Of a stretch of 64,000 nt of DNA, positions 9,578 to 18,710 are shown piece after piece. The stretch spans positions 501,464 through 565,463 of the forward strand of contig JABFRR010000008.1 of NCBI GenBank assembly GCA_013141065.1. The letters run 5' to 3'. Each line of letters begins with the position of its first letter. Within the stretch, counting starts at the first letter, position 1. The position numbers and the translations under genes were made by a program. Source of the DNA: Bacteriovoracaceae bacterium (GTDB lineage: Bacteria; Bdellovibrionota; Bacteriovoracia; Bacteriovoracales; Bacteriovoracaceae). Below the pieces are notes generated by a model that was given only the letters and a program-made list of their open reading frames with translations, did no database searches and had not been told where the DNA came from.

Positions 9578-10477
9578 ATGCAAAAACTTAAACTAGACCA
9601 CCCTGACATTGTTGTTTCTTTAGACATAGATTTAAAGAAGTACTCTACAATGAGACTTGATTCTCGTGGTGATTTAATTACTGTAAAATCTAAAGAAGGC
9701 CTTAAATTTTGTTTAAGTGAATTAACAAAGAATAATATGACTTACAAAGTTTTAGGATGGGGAGCAAATATGCTTCTCCCTTCAAAGTCTAAAGTTCCCT
9801 ATATTCAATTAGATTTTGAATTTGATCGCAGTGTATTTAATAATCCTCAAGATGAATACGTATTGCCGGCTTCTGCATCACTTGCGACACTCACGAGCCA
9901 CGCTAATAAGTTCGGATTAAAAGGATGGGAAGTATTCACTGGAATTCCAGCATCATTAGGTGGCGCTATTTTTATGAATGCGGGAACCAATTTGGGCGAA
10001 ATCGGTAGCGTTATTAAAGAAGTAAAACTTATCACGAAAAGCGGAGAAGAAAAGTCAGTTATTGTTGATAAAAATTCTTTTACGTATAGGCATAATCATT
10101 TTGTAGATGAAGGTGATGTAATTTATGAAGCCCGACTAATTCACAAGGGATTAGATCCTGCTATTTCAAATAAAATAAAAGAATATCTTGATATGAGAAC
10201 GAGAACTCAACCACTCAAAGAATGGACTTGTGGCTGTGTTTTTAAAAATCATTACGATCCTAAGCGCGACGTCACTTGTCGAGCCGGACTTTTTATAGAT
10301 ATAATGGGCATGAAAGGGTTGACGATAAAAAACTTAACGATCAGTCCAAAGCATGCGAACTTTATGGAAAATCGTGGCGAAAGCACTTATGAAGACGTTT
10401 TAGAAATGATAGGTGTTCTTAAGAAAGAGTTAAAATTACAGTTTGGTGTAGAGTTCGAAATAGAAGCTGAATACTAG
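9578..10477 (+). CDS. murB: UDP-N-acetylenolpyruvoylglucosamine reductase MurB
   Basis: MurB is the FAD- and NADPH-dependent enzyme that reduces UDP-GlcNAc-enolpyruvate to UDP-MurNAc. The 299-aa protein has the FAD-binding half (LGWGANMLLPSK; GIPASLGGAIFMNAG) and the C-terminal substrate-binding half (SPKHANFMENRG). The catalytic loop reads TCGCVFKN, so the position that is the proton-donating serine in the E. coli-type sequence (AGSFFKN) is a cysteine here. The length without the extra type I region suggests a type II MurB. It lies 50 bp after murC and 17 bp before the ftsQ-like gene. Confidence 0.94.
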   Translation: MQKLKLDHPDIVVSLDIDLKKYSTMRLDSRGDLITVKSKEGLKFCLSELTKNNMTYKVLGWGANMLLPSKSKVPYIQLDFEFDRSVFNNPQDEYVLPASASLATLTSHANKFGLKGWEVFTGIPASLGGAIFMNAGTNLGEIGSVIKEVKLITKSGEEKSVIVDKNSFTYRHNHFVDEGDVIYEARLIHKGLDPAISNKIKEYLDMRTRTQPLKEWTCGCVFKNHYDPKRDVTCRAGLFIDIMGMKGLTIKNLTISPKHANFMENRGESTYEDVLEMIGVLKKELKLQFGVEFEIEAEY

Positions 10478-10494
10478 AAAGGAAAATTGTCAGG

Positions 10495-11274
10495 ATGGCA
10501 TTTTTTAAGTCAAAAAAATTTATTATTTCCGTAATTATTCTAACAGTTCTTGTTTGTACAAATATCGTAATTTCATCCCTCGGCCCAACTGAACAATTTA
10601 ATTCTGAATTATCTTATCGTTCTAATTTAGGTAAGTGCCCAACGAGACCTGCTGGAACGATGGCCCTTCAAGTCGTCAAGGCTTTTGAGCAAGCTCACTC
10701 TCTTAGAGATGTTAAGTTAAAAATTGAAAGTGAAAAATGGAGTGATAAATATTTTGTATCTGATTACAAAATTCATTTTGATCCTTATAGTAAAGTCCTA
10801 GAGCTTAATTTCAATTGCCCAGAGCCCTTGATGAAAGTTCAAATTTATCGCAAAGATAGTCAAGACTCCTACGAAGCGATCTTGGTCGACAATGGTCAAC
10901 TCTATGATCCCACTTACGAGGCCATGCTTCGCTCTGAAAAGAAACTTATTGGTGAACTTCCTTACCTGTCTATGCCGGTTGGTAAGATGGAAGATCAACT
11001 TCAACAAGATGTAACAGCTCTTGTAAAAGAGATGAGACCAGGACTGAGATCTAAACTTTCGGAAGTCATTTTAAATGACAATAAGGAACTAACGATCATT
11101 TTATCGATTAATGGCCAACCTTCTAGTGTCTTTATGGGACTAGACGAGTGGAATGATAAACTAGGCAAACTTGACAAGATTGTGAACTATATGGAATTAA
11201 AAGAAAAAATTCCTGCAATTATCAATCTTACAAATAGCAAAAAAGTTGTTGTCAAGTTTAACGATAAATTCTAG
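10495..11274 (+). CDS. ftsQ: FtsQ/DivIB-like cell division protein (divergent)
   Basis: The 259-aa protein has a short basic cytoplasmic tail, one transmembrane helix (about residues 8-29) and an extracytoplasmic domain, the topology of FtsQ. The C-terminal part, with a predicted beta-rich region ending in INLTNSKKVVVKFNDKF, resembles the end of FtsQ proteins (lysine/valine strand after the final helix). I do not see a strong POTRA signature, so the assignment depends mainly on topology and on its place between murB and ftsA, where ftsQ is expected. FtsQ bridges early and late divisome proteins in the periplasm. Confidence 0.75.
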   Translation: MAFFKSKKFIISVIILTVLVCTNIVISSLGPTEQFNSELSYRSNLGKCPTRPAGTMALQVVKAFEQAHSLRDVKLKIESEKWSDKYFVSDYKIHFDPYSKVLELNFNCPEPLMKVQIYRKDSQDSYEAILVDNGQLYDPTYEAMLRSEKKLIGELPYLSMPVGKMEDQLQQDVTALVKEMRPGLRSKLSEVILNDNKELTIILSINGQPSSVFMGLDEWNDKLGKLDKIVNYMELKEKIPAIINLTNSKKVVVKFNDKF

Positions 11275-11337
11275 GATTTTATATGACAGAATGACTCTGT
11301 CGCTTAAGTCGCTTCTTAAAGAGAAAGGATTCTCACT

Positions 11338-12621
11338 ATGAACGAAAAAAACATCATCGTAGGTCTCGATGTTGGAACAACGAAAGTTTGTACAATCGTT
11401 GGTCTTCAGCACCCAAATCAAGAATTAGAAATTATCGGTATAGGCACACATCCTTCTTATGGCTTAAAGAAAGGTTCTGTTGTTAATATAGATAAAACCG
11501 TTCGTTCGATTCAATCTTCACTTGAAGAAGCAAGACTCATGGCCGGTGTAAATATTACCAGTGCAACTATCGGAATCGCAGGGAGCCATATCTATAGTTT
11601 TAACTCCTCTGGAGTTGTCGCCATAAAAGGTAAAGAAATTACCCAAGATGATGTTGATAGGGTTCTAGAAGCTGCAAAGGCAGTGGTTATTCCAAGTGAT
11701 CGAGATATTCTTCATGTAATCCCCCAAGAATTTCGAGTTGATAATACTACAGGTATTAAAAATCCGATCGGTATGTGCGGTGTTAGGCTAGAAGCCCACG
11801 TTCATATTGTGACGGGATCTATTCCATTAATTCAAAATTTAGTAAAATGTGTAGAGCAAACAGGTATTAATGCTGAACATATTACCCTTCAACCACTCGC
11901 TTCATCAGAAGCCGTGCTTTCAAGTGAAGAAAAAGAATTAGGAGTTGTCCTGGTCGATATTGGCGGAGGAACAACCGATATTGCTGTCTGGAAAGACGGA
12001 AGCCTTATTCATTCACAAATAATTCCTATCGGAGGAAATCATTTTACTAATGACCTTGCGGTGGCACTAAAAATTCCTCACAACGAAGCAGAAAGAATAA
12101 AAATTAATCATGGAAGTGTTTTAGCAGAACAACTTAATCAATCAGCTCATATTACTGTTCAAGGTATGTCTGGAACGAAACCACGCGAAGTTCAACTAAG
12201 TGTTGTTGCAGAAGTTCTTGGTGCACGAGCGGAAGAACTTTTTGATGTCGTCAGAACAATGATCGAAGATAAAAAATTAGATTATGAAATCGCGGGTGGA
12301 TTTGTTTTAACCGGTGGTGGTGCTCTTATAAAAGGTATGCCCGAGTTGGGAGAGTATATCTTGATGAGATCATGCAAGATTGGTTTTCCTATACCGTTTG
12401 GTGGAATGACCAATATTATGCAAAATCCAAAATATTCAACAGTCTTGGGTTTGTTGCTAGAAGCTTCAAAAAGAAAACCTTATGTTCACATACAAGGGCA
12501 AGCATCAACTAGTAACCACAGAGTCACTCTTTCCCGCGAAAAAGATTCTCCGGAATCTAGTAATGACCTTATTAGTAAATTAAGTGAATCACTAAAATCA
12601 GTTTTTAAAGAAATATTTTAA
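11338..12621 (+). CDS. ftsA: Cell division protein FtsA
   Basis: FtsA is the actin-like ATPase that tethers FtsZ to the inner membrane. The 427-aa protein begins with the phosphate-1 motif GLDVGTTKVC, has the phosphate-2 segment VVLVDIGGGTTDIAVW and the adenosine motif FVLTGGGALIKG. The end, with KLSESLKSVFKEIF, looks like the amphipathic membrane-targeting helix expected of FtsA. AAAGGA at good spacing precedes the ATG. ftsZ starts 33 bp downstream. Confidence 0.97.
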   Translation: MNEKNIIVGLDVGTTKVCTIVGLQHPNQELEIIGIGTHPSYGLKKGSVVNIDKTVRSIQSSLEEARLMAGVNITSATIGIAGSHIYSFNSSGVVAIKGKEITQDDVDRVLEAAKAVVIPSDRDILHVIPQEFRVDNTTGIKNPIGMCGVRLEAHVHIVTGSIPLIQNLVKCVEQTGINAEHITLQPLASSEAVLSSEEKELGVVLVDIGGGTTDIAVWKDGSLIHSQIIPIGGNHFTNDLAVALKIPHNEAERIKINHGSVLAEQLNQSAHITVQGMSGTKPREVQLSVVAEVLGARAEELFDVVRTMIEDKKLDYEIAGGFVLTGGGALIKGMPELGEYILMRSCKIGFPIPFGGMTNIMQNPKYSTVLGLLLEASKRKPYVHIQGQASTSNHRVTLSREKDSPESSNDLISKLSESLKSVFKEIF

Positions 12622-12654
12622 TTAATTTAATCAAATAGTGTTCCGGAGGAATAT

Positions 12655-14184
12655 ATGTTCGAAATGACAGATGCAAATAACAGAATTAACGGTGCAAAAA
12701 TTAAAGTTGTTGGAGTTGGTGGCGGTGGATGTAATGCTGTAAACACGATGATTCGCTCGGGATTATCTGGGGTTGAATATATTGTTGCTAATACAGATGC
12801 TCAAGCACTAAGCGTGTCGTTGGCAGAGACAAAAATTCAATTAGGTGGAACTGTTACTAAGGGTCTTGGGGCAGGAGCAAATCCAGAAATTGGAAAGAAG
12901 TCTGCTTTAGAAGATTATGAAAAAATTTCTGAAGTTCTTAAAGGTGCTGACATGGTTTTTATCACTGCAGGAATGGGTGGTGGAACAGGAACAGGAGCAG
13001 CTCCAGTAATTGCAAAACTTGCAAGAGAGTTAGGGGCACTTACTGTAGGTGTTGTAACAAAGCCATTTGTATTCGAAGGAAAGAAAAGATTTAAACAAGC
13101 AGAAGAAGGAATTAGAAATCTTGAAGAGAGTGTAGATTCTTTAATTACAATTCCGAACCAAAGACTTCTTTATTTAGCTGGTGAAAATCTCTCGTTGGTA
13201 GATACATTTAAAAAAGCAGATGAAGTTTTATTAAATGCGGTTCGTGGTATTTCTGATCTTATAAACAATACAGGTCATATCAATGCAGACTTTGCAGATG
13301 TTTCAACTGTCATGGCCAACAAGGGCCTTGCACTAATGGGAACTGGAGTGGCGACAGGACCAGGTAGAGCTATAAAGGCCGCAACTGAAGCAATCAGTTC
13401 TCCACTTTTAGAAGATATTTCTATTAACGGTGCGACTGGAATAATAATTAATATTACTGGAAGTGATTCACTTTCAATGCACGAAACAAATGAAGCTGTA
13501 ACACTAATCATGGAAGCAGCAGATGAAAATGCAGAAATTATTTTTGGAACTGTTATCGATAATAATTGTGGAGATGAAATAAAGGTCACTGTTATAGCGA
13601 CTGGTCTTGGTGGACAAATTTCAGCAAGTGTAAATCATTCAATAAATACACCTGTAAATATGAACTTGCATGTTAATCCATTAGTTGAAAATCCAAGGGA
13701 AGTTCAAATTCCAGCACAAGTAGCATCAGCTCCAGAAGTTACTTCGGTGCCAGTGAGAGAATCTCAACCCGTTCGTGAAGAAGTTCCTGTAGCAAGTCCA
13801 AGAGCGGAAGATCGTTCAGACTTTGAAAGATTTATGAATGACAGAAATGCTTATACTAATCAAGCTTCTGTAAAAGAAGAGGAAATGGCCGCTAGCTCTC
13901 AGGCTCCAGCAACTCAAGCGCAGCCATCTAGATTGATTCAATCTATTAGAGACGCTGCAAATAGATATGAGAATACTGGAACTAGATCTCCAGCAGCGCC
14001 ATCTTCTGTGTCGCCAGTTCAAGAGTCTACGATTAGTACAAACTCTCGTGCTAAATCGATTGCAGAAAAACTAGGTTTTATTAACTTTGATGAAGATGAA
14101 TTCGATACACCATCTTATCTTCGTAAAGAAGAAAAAGCGGAAGTCAGACCATTTAATCGCGATTTCAAAAATATAGATTTATAA
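12655..14184 (+). CDS. ftsZ: Cell division GTPase FtsZ
   Basis: FtsZ is the tubulin homologue that forms the division ring. The GTP-binding signature GGGTGTG is at residues 108-114, and the T7 loop region ([11 protein letters not shown]) is present near residue 210. The globular core ends near residue 320. A long linker rich in P, V, S, A, E and Q follows (about 325-480), then a conserved C-terminal peptide ([10 protein letters not shown]) for FtsA and other partners. The total of 509 aa is longer than the usual 380-400 because of the linker, a pattern common in some proteobacterial groups. A CCGGAGGA ribosome binding site precedes the ATG. Confidence 0.98.
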   Translation: MFEMTDANNRINGAKIKVVGVGGGGCNAVNTMIRSGLSGVEYIVANTDAQALSVSLAETKIQLGGTVTKGLGAGANPEIGKKSALEDYEKISEVLKGADMVFITAGMGGGTGTGAAPVIAKLARELGALTVGVVTKPFVFEGKKRFKQAEEGIRNLEESVDSLITIPNQRLLYLAGENLSLVDTFKKADEVLLNAVRGISDLINNTGHINADFADVSTVMANKGLALMGTGVATGPGRAIKAATEAISSPLLEDISINGATGIIINITGSDSLSMHETNEAVTLIMEAADENAEIIFGTVIDNNCGDEIKVTVIATGLGGQISASVNHSINTPVNMNLHVNPLVENPREVQIPAQVASAPEVTSVPVRESQPVREEVPVASPRAEDRSDFERFMNDRNAYTNQASVKEEEMAASSQAPATQAQPSRLIQSIRDAANRYENTGTRSPAAPSSVSPVQESTISTNSRAKSIAEKLGFINFDEDEFDTPSYLRKEEKAEVRPFNRDFKNIDL

Positions 14185-14189
14185 AATAA

Positions 14190-14225
14190 AAATCCCTCGA
14201 AGTAACTATTCGAGGGATTTTTTTT
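14190..14225. terminator. Bidirectional hairpin terminator at the end of the dcw cluster
   Basis: AAATCCCTCGAA and TTCGAGGGATTT form a perfect stem around a 7-base loop. A T run follows on the plus strand and A-rich sequence precedes it, so it can end transcription in both directions. The minus-strand gene that converges on ftsZ has its TAG stop in the loop, so its last codons form one arm of the hairpin. Confidence 0.9.
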
Positions 14226-14820
14226 GTCTAAAAGATTCTATTTCCATTTTTAAATCTTCTGCTTTTGATGTTATGACGTTTAATTGTATATAAGATTCGA
14301 TGTAATCGTGTTCAATATTAATTTTATAATGTGTTAATACAAAACTGGGAATATCACGGTCTCTCCAGATTTGGCGTTTATATTGATAGATAAACATACC
14401 TTCTTCAGGGGTTGCGGGCGTAGTTTTGACGTCAGTAATTTGTGACCATTTATTATTTACAAATGTTTTAAAGTGATCTTTGCAAAAACAAAGGCCATCC
14501 GATTCTATTAGGCATTTTTCACAAAAAACGTCTTCGCATATTAAACATGCGCCGATTGAGGCATTGTCTGGATGATTTTTGCAAAAAAAGCTTTCTGTCA
14601 CATGTTCTTCAGCCAGTTTTTTAATTTTAGAAAGTATTTCACCCGAGCGAGGGGTTGGGGTTTCCACTGTAGGTACAAGGACAGATGAAAATGACTTTTG
14701 TTCTTTGGTAGATAGAAGTAATTTAATCAGAACGATTGCAATGATGGCAATTAATAACAAGATGATTATTAACAAAAATAAAACTAGTGCAAATAGATTT
14801 TCTTGTAAGAAATTATTCAT
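14206..14820 (-). CDS. Membrane-anchored protein with a B-box-like zinc finger
   Basis: The 204-aa protein has one long N-terminal hydrophobic helix (about residues 8-36), a linker, then a cysteine/histidine cluster: C80, H83, C92, C95, C100, C103, C111/C113 and H116. The spacing (C-x2-H, C-x2-C, C-x2-C, C-x-C-x2-H) resembles a B-box type zinc-binding fold. The remaining 85 residues have no recognisable motif. Its ATG overlaps the TGA of the RNase J gene (ATGA), so translation is probably coupled and the two proteins may act together. The soluble part is probably cytoplasmic, but I cannot decide the orientation from sequence alone. Function unknown. Confidence 0.8.
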   Translation of the reverse strand: MNNFLQENLFALVLFLLIIILLLIAIIAIVLIKLLLSTKEQKSFSSVLVPTVETPTPRSGEILSKIKKLAEEHVTESFFCKNHPDNASIGACLICEDVFCEKCLIESDGLCFCKDHFKTFVNNKWSQITDVKTTPATPEEGMFIYQYKRQIWRDRDIPSFVLTHYKINIEHDYIESYIQLNVITSKAEDLKMEIESFRQKKSLE

Positions 14821-16445
14821 AATATATGGATTGTTGTAATTGGTTTATAGCCAAGTATTTGGTCGAAGTACTTTCTGATGGCAACCCTTAATTCTTCGTT
14901 AGTTTTTTCAATGTCCTTAAAGTTGATTTGAATAAAATAGTTATCTAAGAACTTTTTAAATCTCTCTTCGTTTAAGGTTACAATGGTTGGAAGCCCCATC
15001 AAGCTAAAGTTAAATTTTTCTACCTTCATTCGTGTTGAAGTGAGCTTTAATGAAAGAAATACCGACCCATTACATGCGAGCTTTCTGCGTTCACTTATTT
15101 TTTCTTTTTCTAGGACAATGCCACGGCCGTGAATAATTATAGGGTCAATTGTTTCACCATCTAAAATATTTAATTTTAAATCATTGGTTATGACAATTTC
15201 ATCATTGTTGAGGATGTAGTGTGGAGTAGCTAGTGGATAAGTTGATTTTATAAATTCAATATGTTCACGAATAAAATAACTTTCTCCGTGAATCGGAATA
15301 ATGTCAGTAGGTTTAAAGTTATCATATAACCTCTTGAGATCATCTCGACCAGGGTGACCAGAAACATGTATCAATTGATCAGATCCCGTGACAACTTTGC
15401 AACCAGCTTCTGAAAGCTTGTTTATAAGCATAGAAATTTTTTTTTCATTTCCAGGGATTGCTTTTGAGCTCATTAAAACAGTGTCTGTTGATTGAGGTTT
15501 AAATTGAGAGTCTTCACCAATACAAAATCGTCTAAAGGTTCCTCTAAAATCCCCCTGGCAACCCGATAATAAAATTACATGATTTTCCGAACTTCCAGTC
15601 ACACTCTCGGCCATTTTTACAACTGAAGCATAATCAGGAATCATTCCTAATTCATTTGCAGTGTTTAAATAACTAATCATCGATCTACCGTGAGGAATTA
15701 ATTTTTTATTATGTTTTTTACAAAGAGCGATAAAAGTCATTAACCGATGAATGTTAGATGAAAAACAAGTGATAAAAATTCTATTTTGAGCTTCTTTGAA
15801 TAAATTATCAAAAATTGGAATGAGGTCTTGTTCAGAAGGAGTTTGAGTTGTTTTGCTCGTAATGTTTGTGCTGTCACAAAGCAAAATTCTCTTTTTAAGA
15901 TTTTTAGATAACTTTATAAGTTTTTCAAAATCAAAAGGTCTTTCGTAAATAGTTTTTTCATCGATTTTAAAATCTGAAATAAAAAAGAAGCCCAATTGTT
16001 CACTTACATCTTTAATTAAAAGACCAACTGTTTCCGGAATAGAATGGTTCACATGAATCGGATCTATAGTAAAATCCTTAAAACCCAATTGCTCAAAGTG
16101 TTTATATTCAGTTATTGGATATGGAGTGTGATTAAACTCAAGTTTTTTTCTAATTAAACCAGCTGTAAATGGCGAAGCTAAAACTTTTATATTAGGAAAT
16201 TTTTTAACTACATGGGCGATTGCACCTATATGATCTTCATGTCCGTGTGTGATCACTAAATGAGAGGGCGTAGGAATATCCTCCAAATTAGGAATGAGGT
16301 AATTAATGTCAAAAAAATCCTCATAAGGAAATAAAATTCCAGCATCTATAAGAATTGTATCATTAGCTCCCTGAATTAAGGTCATATTAGAGCCTATCTG
16401 GCCAACTCCACCAACAGGCTTTATCTTGAGAAGAGCTTTGTTCAT
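14817..16445 (-). CDS. rnj: Ribonuclease J family metallo-beta-lactamase ribonuclease
   Basis: RNase J is a 5'-3' exo- and endoribonuclease for mRNA decay and rRNA maturation. The zinc ligands are visible in HGHEDH (residues 67-72). The beta-CASP part contains LLSGCQGD, VHVSGHPGRDDL and IPIHGE, which together mark RNase J rather than other metallo-beta-lactamases. At 542 aa it matches RNase J proteins with a short C-terminal domain. It starts 1 bp after the udk stop codon and overlaps the next gene by 4 bp, so it sits in the middle of a three-gene minus-strand operon. Confidence 0.92.
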   Translation of the reverse strand: MNKALLKIKPVGGVGQIGSNMTLIQGANDTILIDAGILFPYEDFFDINYLIPNLEDIPTPSHLVITHGHEDHIGAIAHVVKKFPNIKVLASPFTAGLIRKKLEFNHTPYPITEYKHFEQLGFKDFTIDPIHVNHSIPETVGLLIKDVSEQLGFFFISDFKIDEKTIYERPFDFEKLIKLSKNLKKRILLCDSTNITSKTTQTPSEQDLIPIFDNLFKEAQNRIFITCFSSNIHRLMTFIALCKKHNKKLIPHGRSMISYLNTANELGMIPDYASVVKMAESVTGSSENHVILLSGCQGDFRGTFRRFCIGEDSQFKPQSTDTVLMSSKAIPGNEKKISMLINKLSEAGCKVVTGSDQLIHVSGHPGRDDLKRLYDNFKPTDIIPIHGESYFIREHIEFIKSTYPLATPHYILNNDEIVITNDLKLNILDGETIDPIIIHGRGIVLEKEKISERRKLACNGSVFLSLKLTSTRMKVEKFNFSLMGLPTIVTLNEERFKKFLDNYFIQINFKDIEKTNEELRVAIRKYFDQILGYKPITTIHIL

Positions 16446-16446
16446 A

Positions 16447-17097
16447 TTATCCTTTCGTTTTTTTTCTTTTATGCGCTGAAATTTTTATTTTTGCGTGGAA
16501 TAATTGATTCACTTTAGCGGCCAGAATGCTTGCTGCAATATCTGTTTCTTCACCAACAATGAAATCAGCATACTGTCTTTGTGGATCTAGGTATTGCTGA
16601 TACATGGGTCTAACAGTTTCATAATACTGCATTATGACAGAATCTAAAGAACGACCTCTTTCTTCGATGTCACGATGAAGTCTTCGAATAAATCGAATAT
16701 CTGCTTCAACGTGTAAAAAAGTAGTTATATCACATAATTTTCTAATATCTTCTTTGTAGAGAGAAAATATTCCCTCAAAAAGAACGACCTTTGTTGGCTT
16801 AATTTTTAAAGTTGATTTTAATCGACAATTTTTTTTAAAATCATAGATTGGACTTTGGATTTCAAGTCCCTTCTTAAGCATGCTCAAATGTTTTTGGATT
16901 AAAGGCCAATCAAAAGCATCAGGATGATCGAAATTGGGTCTTCCTGTCGATGTTTTTAAAGTAGAAGCGGGCTTTGATAGGTAGTAAGAATCCATGTGAA
17001 GAATTGAAACATCTTGATCAACATTTTTAATAACTTTATCTGCAAAAGTGGTCTTTCCAGAACCAGAACCGCCACAAATAGAAATGATATGCACCAC
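16447..17097 (-). CDS. udk: Uridine kinase Udk
   Basis: Uridine kinase phosphorylates uridine and cytidine to UMP and CMP in pyrimidine salvage. The P-loop GGSGSGKT (residues 9-16) is followed by the expected substrate segments: LHMDSYYLSKP, NFDHPDAFDWPL and FEGIFSLY, with arginine-rich RFIRRLHRDIEERGRS later. The 216-aa length is typical. It is the first gene of the operon with RNase J. For a predator that takes up host RNA breakdown products a uridine salvage/RNase pair would make sense, but that link is only inference. Confidence 0.93.
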   Translation of the reverse strand: MVHIISICGGSGSGKTTFADKVIKNVDQDVSILHMDSYYLSKPASTLKTSTGRPNFDHPDAFDWPLIQKHLSMLKKGLEIQSPIYDFKKNCRLKSTLKIKPTKVVLFEGIFSLYKEDIRKLCDITTFLHVEADIRFIRRLHRDIEERGRSLDSVIMQYYETVRPMYQQYLDPQRQYADFIVGEETDIAASILAAKVNQLFHAKIKISAHKRKKTKG

Positions 17098-17108
17098 AGT
17101 CTCCTCAA

Positions 17109-17137
17109 TTGGTATTTCGTAAATAAAATGATAGATT
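17109..17137 (+). promoter_or_regulatory. Possible sigma-70 type promoter for the 17172 gene
   Basis: TTGGTA (17109-17114) and TAGATT (17132-17137) are separated by 17 bp, each matching the consensus at 4 of 6 positions. They lie in the 74-bp gap between the divergent udk and solute-binding-protein genes, about 35 bp before the plus-strand start codon. Confidence 0.4.
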
Positions 17138-17171
17138 AAAGCTTATATAAAAGAAAGAAGGAAGAACTCGT

Positions 17172-18710
17172 ATGTCATTATTTAGGCTCACTGTTAGCAG
17201 TATTTTTGCATTGGTGATGTTAATTCAGACTCAAGTAGCAATTGCTTCAAATAAAATCAATATCGCAATTTCAGCAGCACCTAATAATTTAGTCCCTTTT
17301 TATTCTACGGATGCAAATTCACAAAACATCAATCGCTTGGTCCACTCTGCCCTTGTCGACTTTGATGAAAAAATGACATTTATTTGTATTGCATGTGAAA
17401 GTTATCAAGAAAAGATGAAAGGTGATAATCAGGTATATACATTCAAGTTGAAAAAGGATCTTGCTTTTAGCGATGGCACACTTGTTACTGCTCAAGACGT
17501 GAAGAACTCCTATGAATTATTTGCAAAAAATGAAAAAATAAAATCCACTTTTATGGGAGCTTATGAATCCATTGAATCTGTAAATGTGCTTGATTCAAAA
17601 ACAGTAGAAATTATATTTAAAACATTTTCATTGGAAAATTTATCAAATCTATCTCTGCTTAAAATATTAAAATTAAAAGATTCATCAAAAGAGCAAGTTG
17701 AAGTTCAGGATATAATTGGCTGTGGTGAATATATTATCGCTAAGGTTGATCCGTTGGAAATTGTTGTTGAACCGAGAAAAGCAAATAAGCCAATTCTGGT
17801 ATTCAAAGTTGTTAAGGACGAAACGACTTTGGCTCTTAAGCTTATTAATAAAGAAATTGATTTGTCTGTTGCGAATATGTCACCTCGAAAAGTATTTTGG
17901 TTAAAATCACAATCTGGAATAAAAATATGGGAAATGCCAAGTGGGAATTTTCAATTCATGGGCGTGAACCATAAACGTGATTTATTCAAAGATATAAAAG
18001 TACGAAGAGCATTGTCATTATTAATTCCTCGCGAAGAAATTTTAAAATATAAACTTAAAAATACAGCAGTGCTTTCAAATGGGATGTTTTCTCCTGCTTT
18101 CGGTGAAATGTATGACAATCTTCCTATCGAAAAACAAGATGCACTTGAGGCGAGAAGACTGTTAGCGCAAGCAGGGTGGACTTTAAATAAAAATGGATTG
18201 CTTGAAAAAAATGGAAAGAAATTCGAAATAGATTGGAAAGTGAGCAATAACAAAGCCAGCATTGAAGTTGTTGAAGTTTTAAAAAATTACTTTGAAAAAG
18301 AAGGCATGATTGTAAATGTTAGCATCCAGGAATGGGGAACTTATATGAGTGCCTTTAAATCAGGAAAATTTGATATCGTAATAGGACAATGGGTTGGCTT
18401 CACCGGGCCGGACATGTTGAAGTTTGTTTTTCATTCATCAAATACTCCACCTAAAGGTGGAAACAGGGTTGGATATTTTAATCAAGAAGTAGATAATAAA
18501 TTAGATCTTGCCACAGTTGAAACCAATTCTATAAAGAGAACGGCGCTTTACAAAAATGCATTAAAAATCATTAATGATGATTATGCTAATATAAACTTAT
18601 GGCATCCAAACATTATTTGGATTGGCAGAAGTTGTTTATCTGAAATCACACTTGAATCGACGGGGAGTTTTTATCCCTTGAAAAAACTAGAGAAAAATTG
18701 TGGAAAATAA
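17172..18710 (+). CDS. Periplasmic peptide/oligopeptide-type solute-binding protein (SBP family 5)
   Basis: The 512-aa protein has a Sec signal peptide (about residues 1-25) and the fold signatures of the DppA/OppA family. These are an early LVPFYSTDANSQNINRLVHSALVDFDE segment, FKLKKDLAFSDGTLVTAQDVKNSY, and a C-terminal FHSSNTPPKGGNR region. It would bind peptides or similar ligands in the periplasm for an ABC importer. No permease or ATPase gene lies nearby, so the transporter must be encoded elsewhere or the protein serves as a sensor or scavenger. Its end overlaps the start of prmA by 11 bp. Confidence 0.88.
   Translation: MSLFRLTVSSIFALVMLIQTQVAIASNKINIAISAAPNNLVPFYSTDANSQNINRLVHSALVDFDEKMTFICIACESYQEKMKGDNQVYTFKLKKDLAFSDGTLVTAQDVKNSYELFAKNEKIKSTFMGAYESIESVNVLDSKTVEIIFKTFSLENLSNLSLLKILKLKDSSKEQVEVQDIIGCGEYIIAKVDPLEIVVEPRKANKPILVFKVVKDETTLALKLINKEIDLSVANMSPRKVFWLKSQSGIKIWEMPSGNFQFMGVNHKRDLFKDIKVRRALSLLIPREEILKYKLKNTAVLSNGMFSPAFGEMYDNLPIEKQDALEARRLLAQAGWTLNKNGLLEKNGKKFEIDWKVSNNKASIEVVEVLKNYFEKEGMIVNVSIQEWGTYMSAFKSGKFDIVIGQWVGFTGPDMLKFVFHSSNTPPKGGNRVGYFNQEVDNKLDLATVETNSIKRTALYKNALKIINDDYANINLWHPNIIWIGRSCLSEITLESTGSFYPLKKLEKNCGK

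Noticed and set aside
13275-13589. 104-aa minus-strand ORF inside ftsZ
   Set aside because: Antisense shadow of a highly conserved gene with no ribosome binding site.
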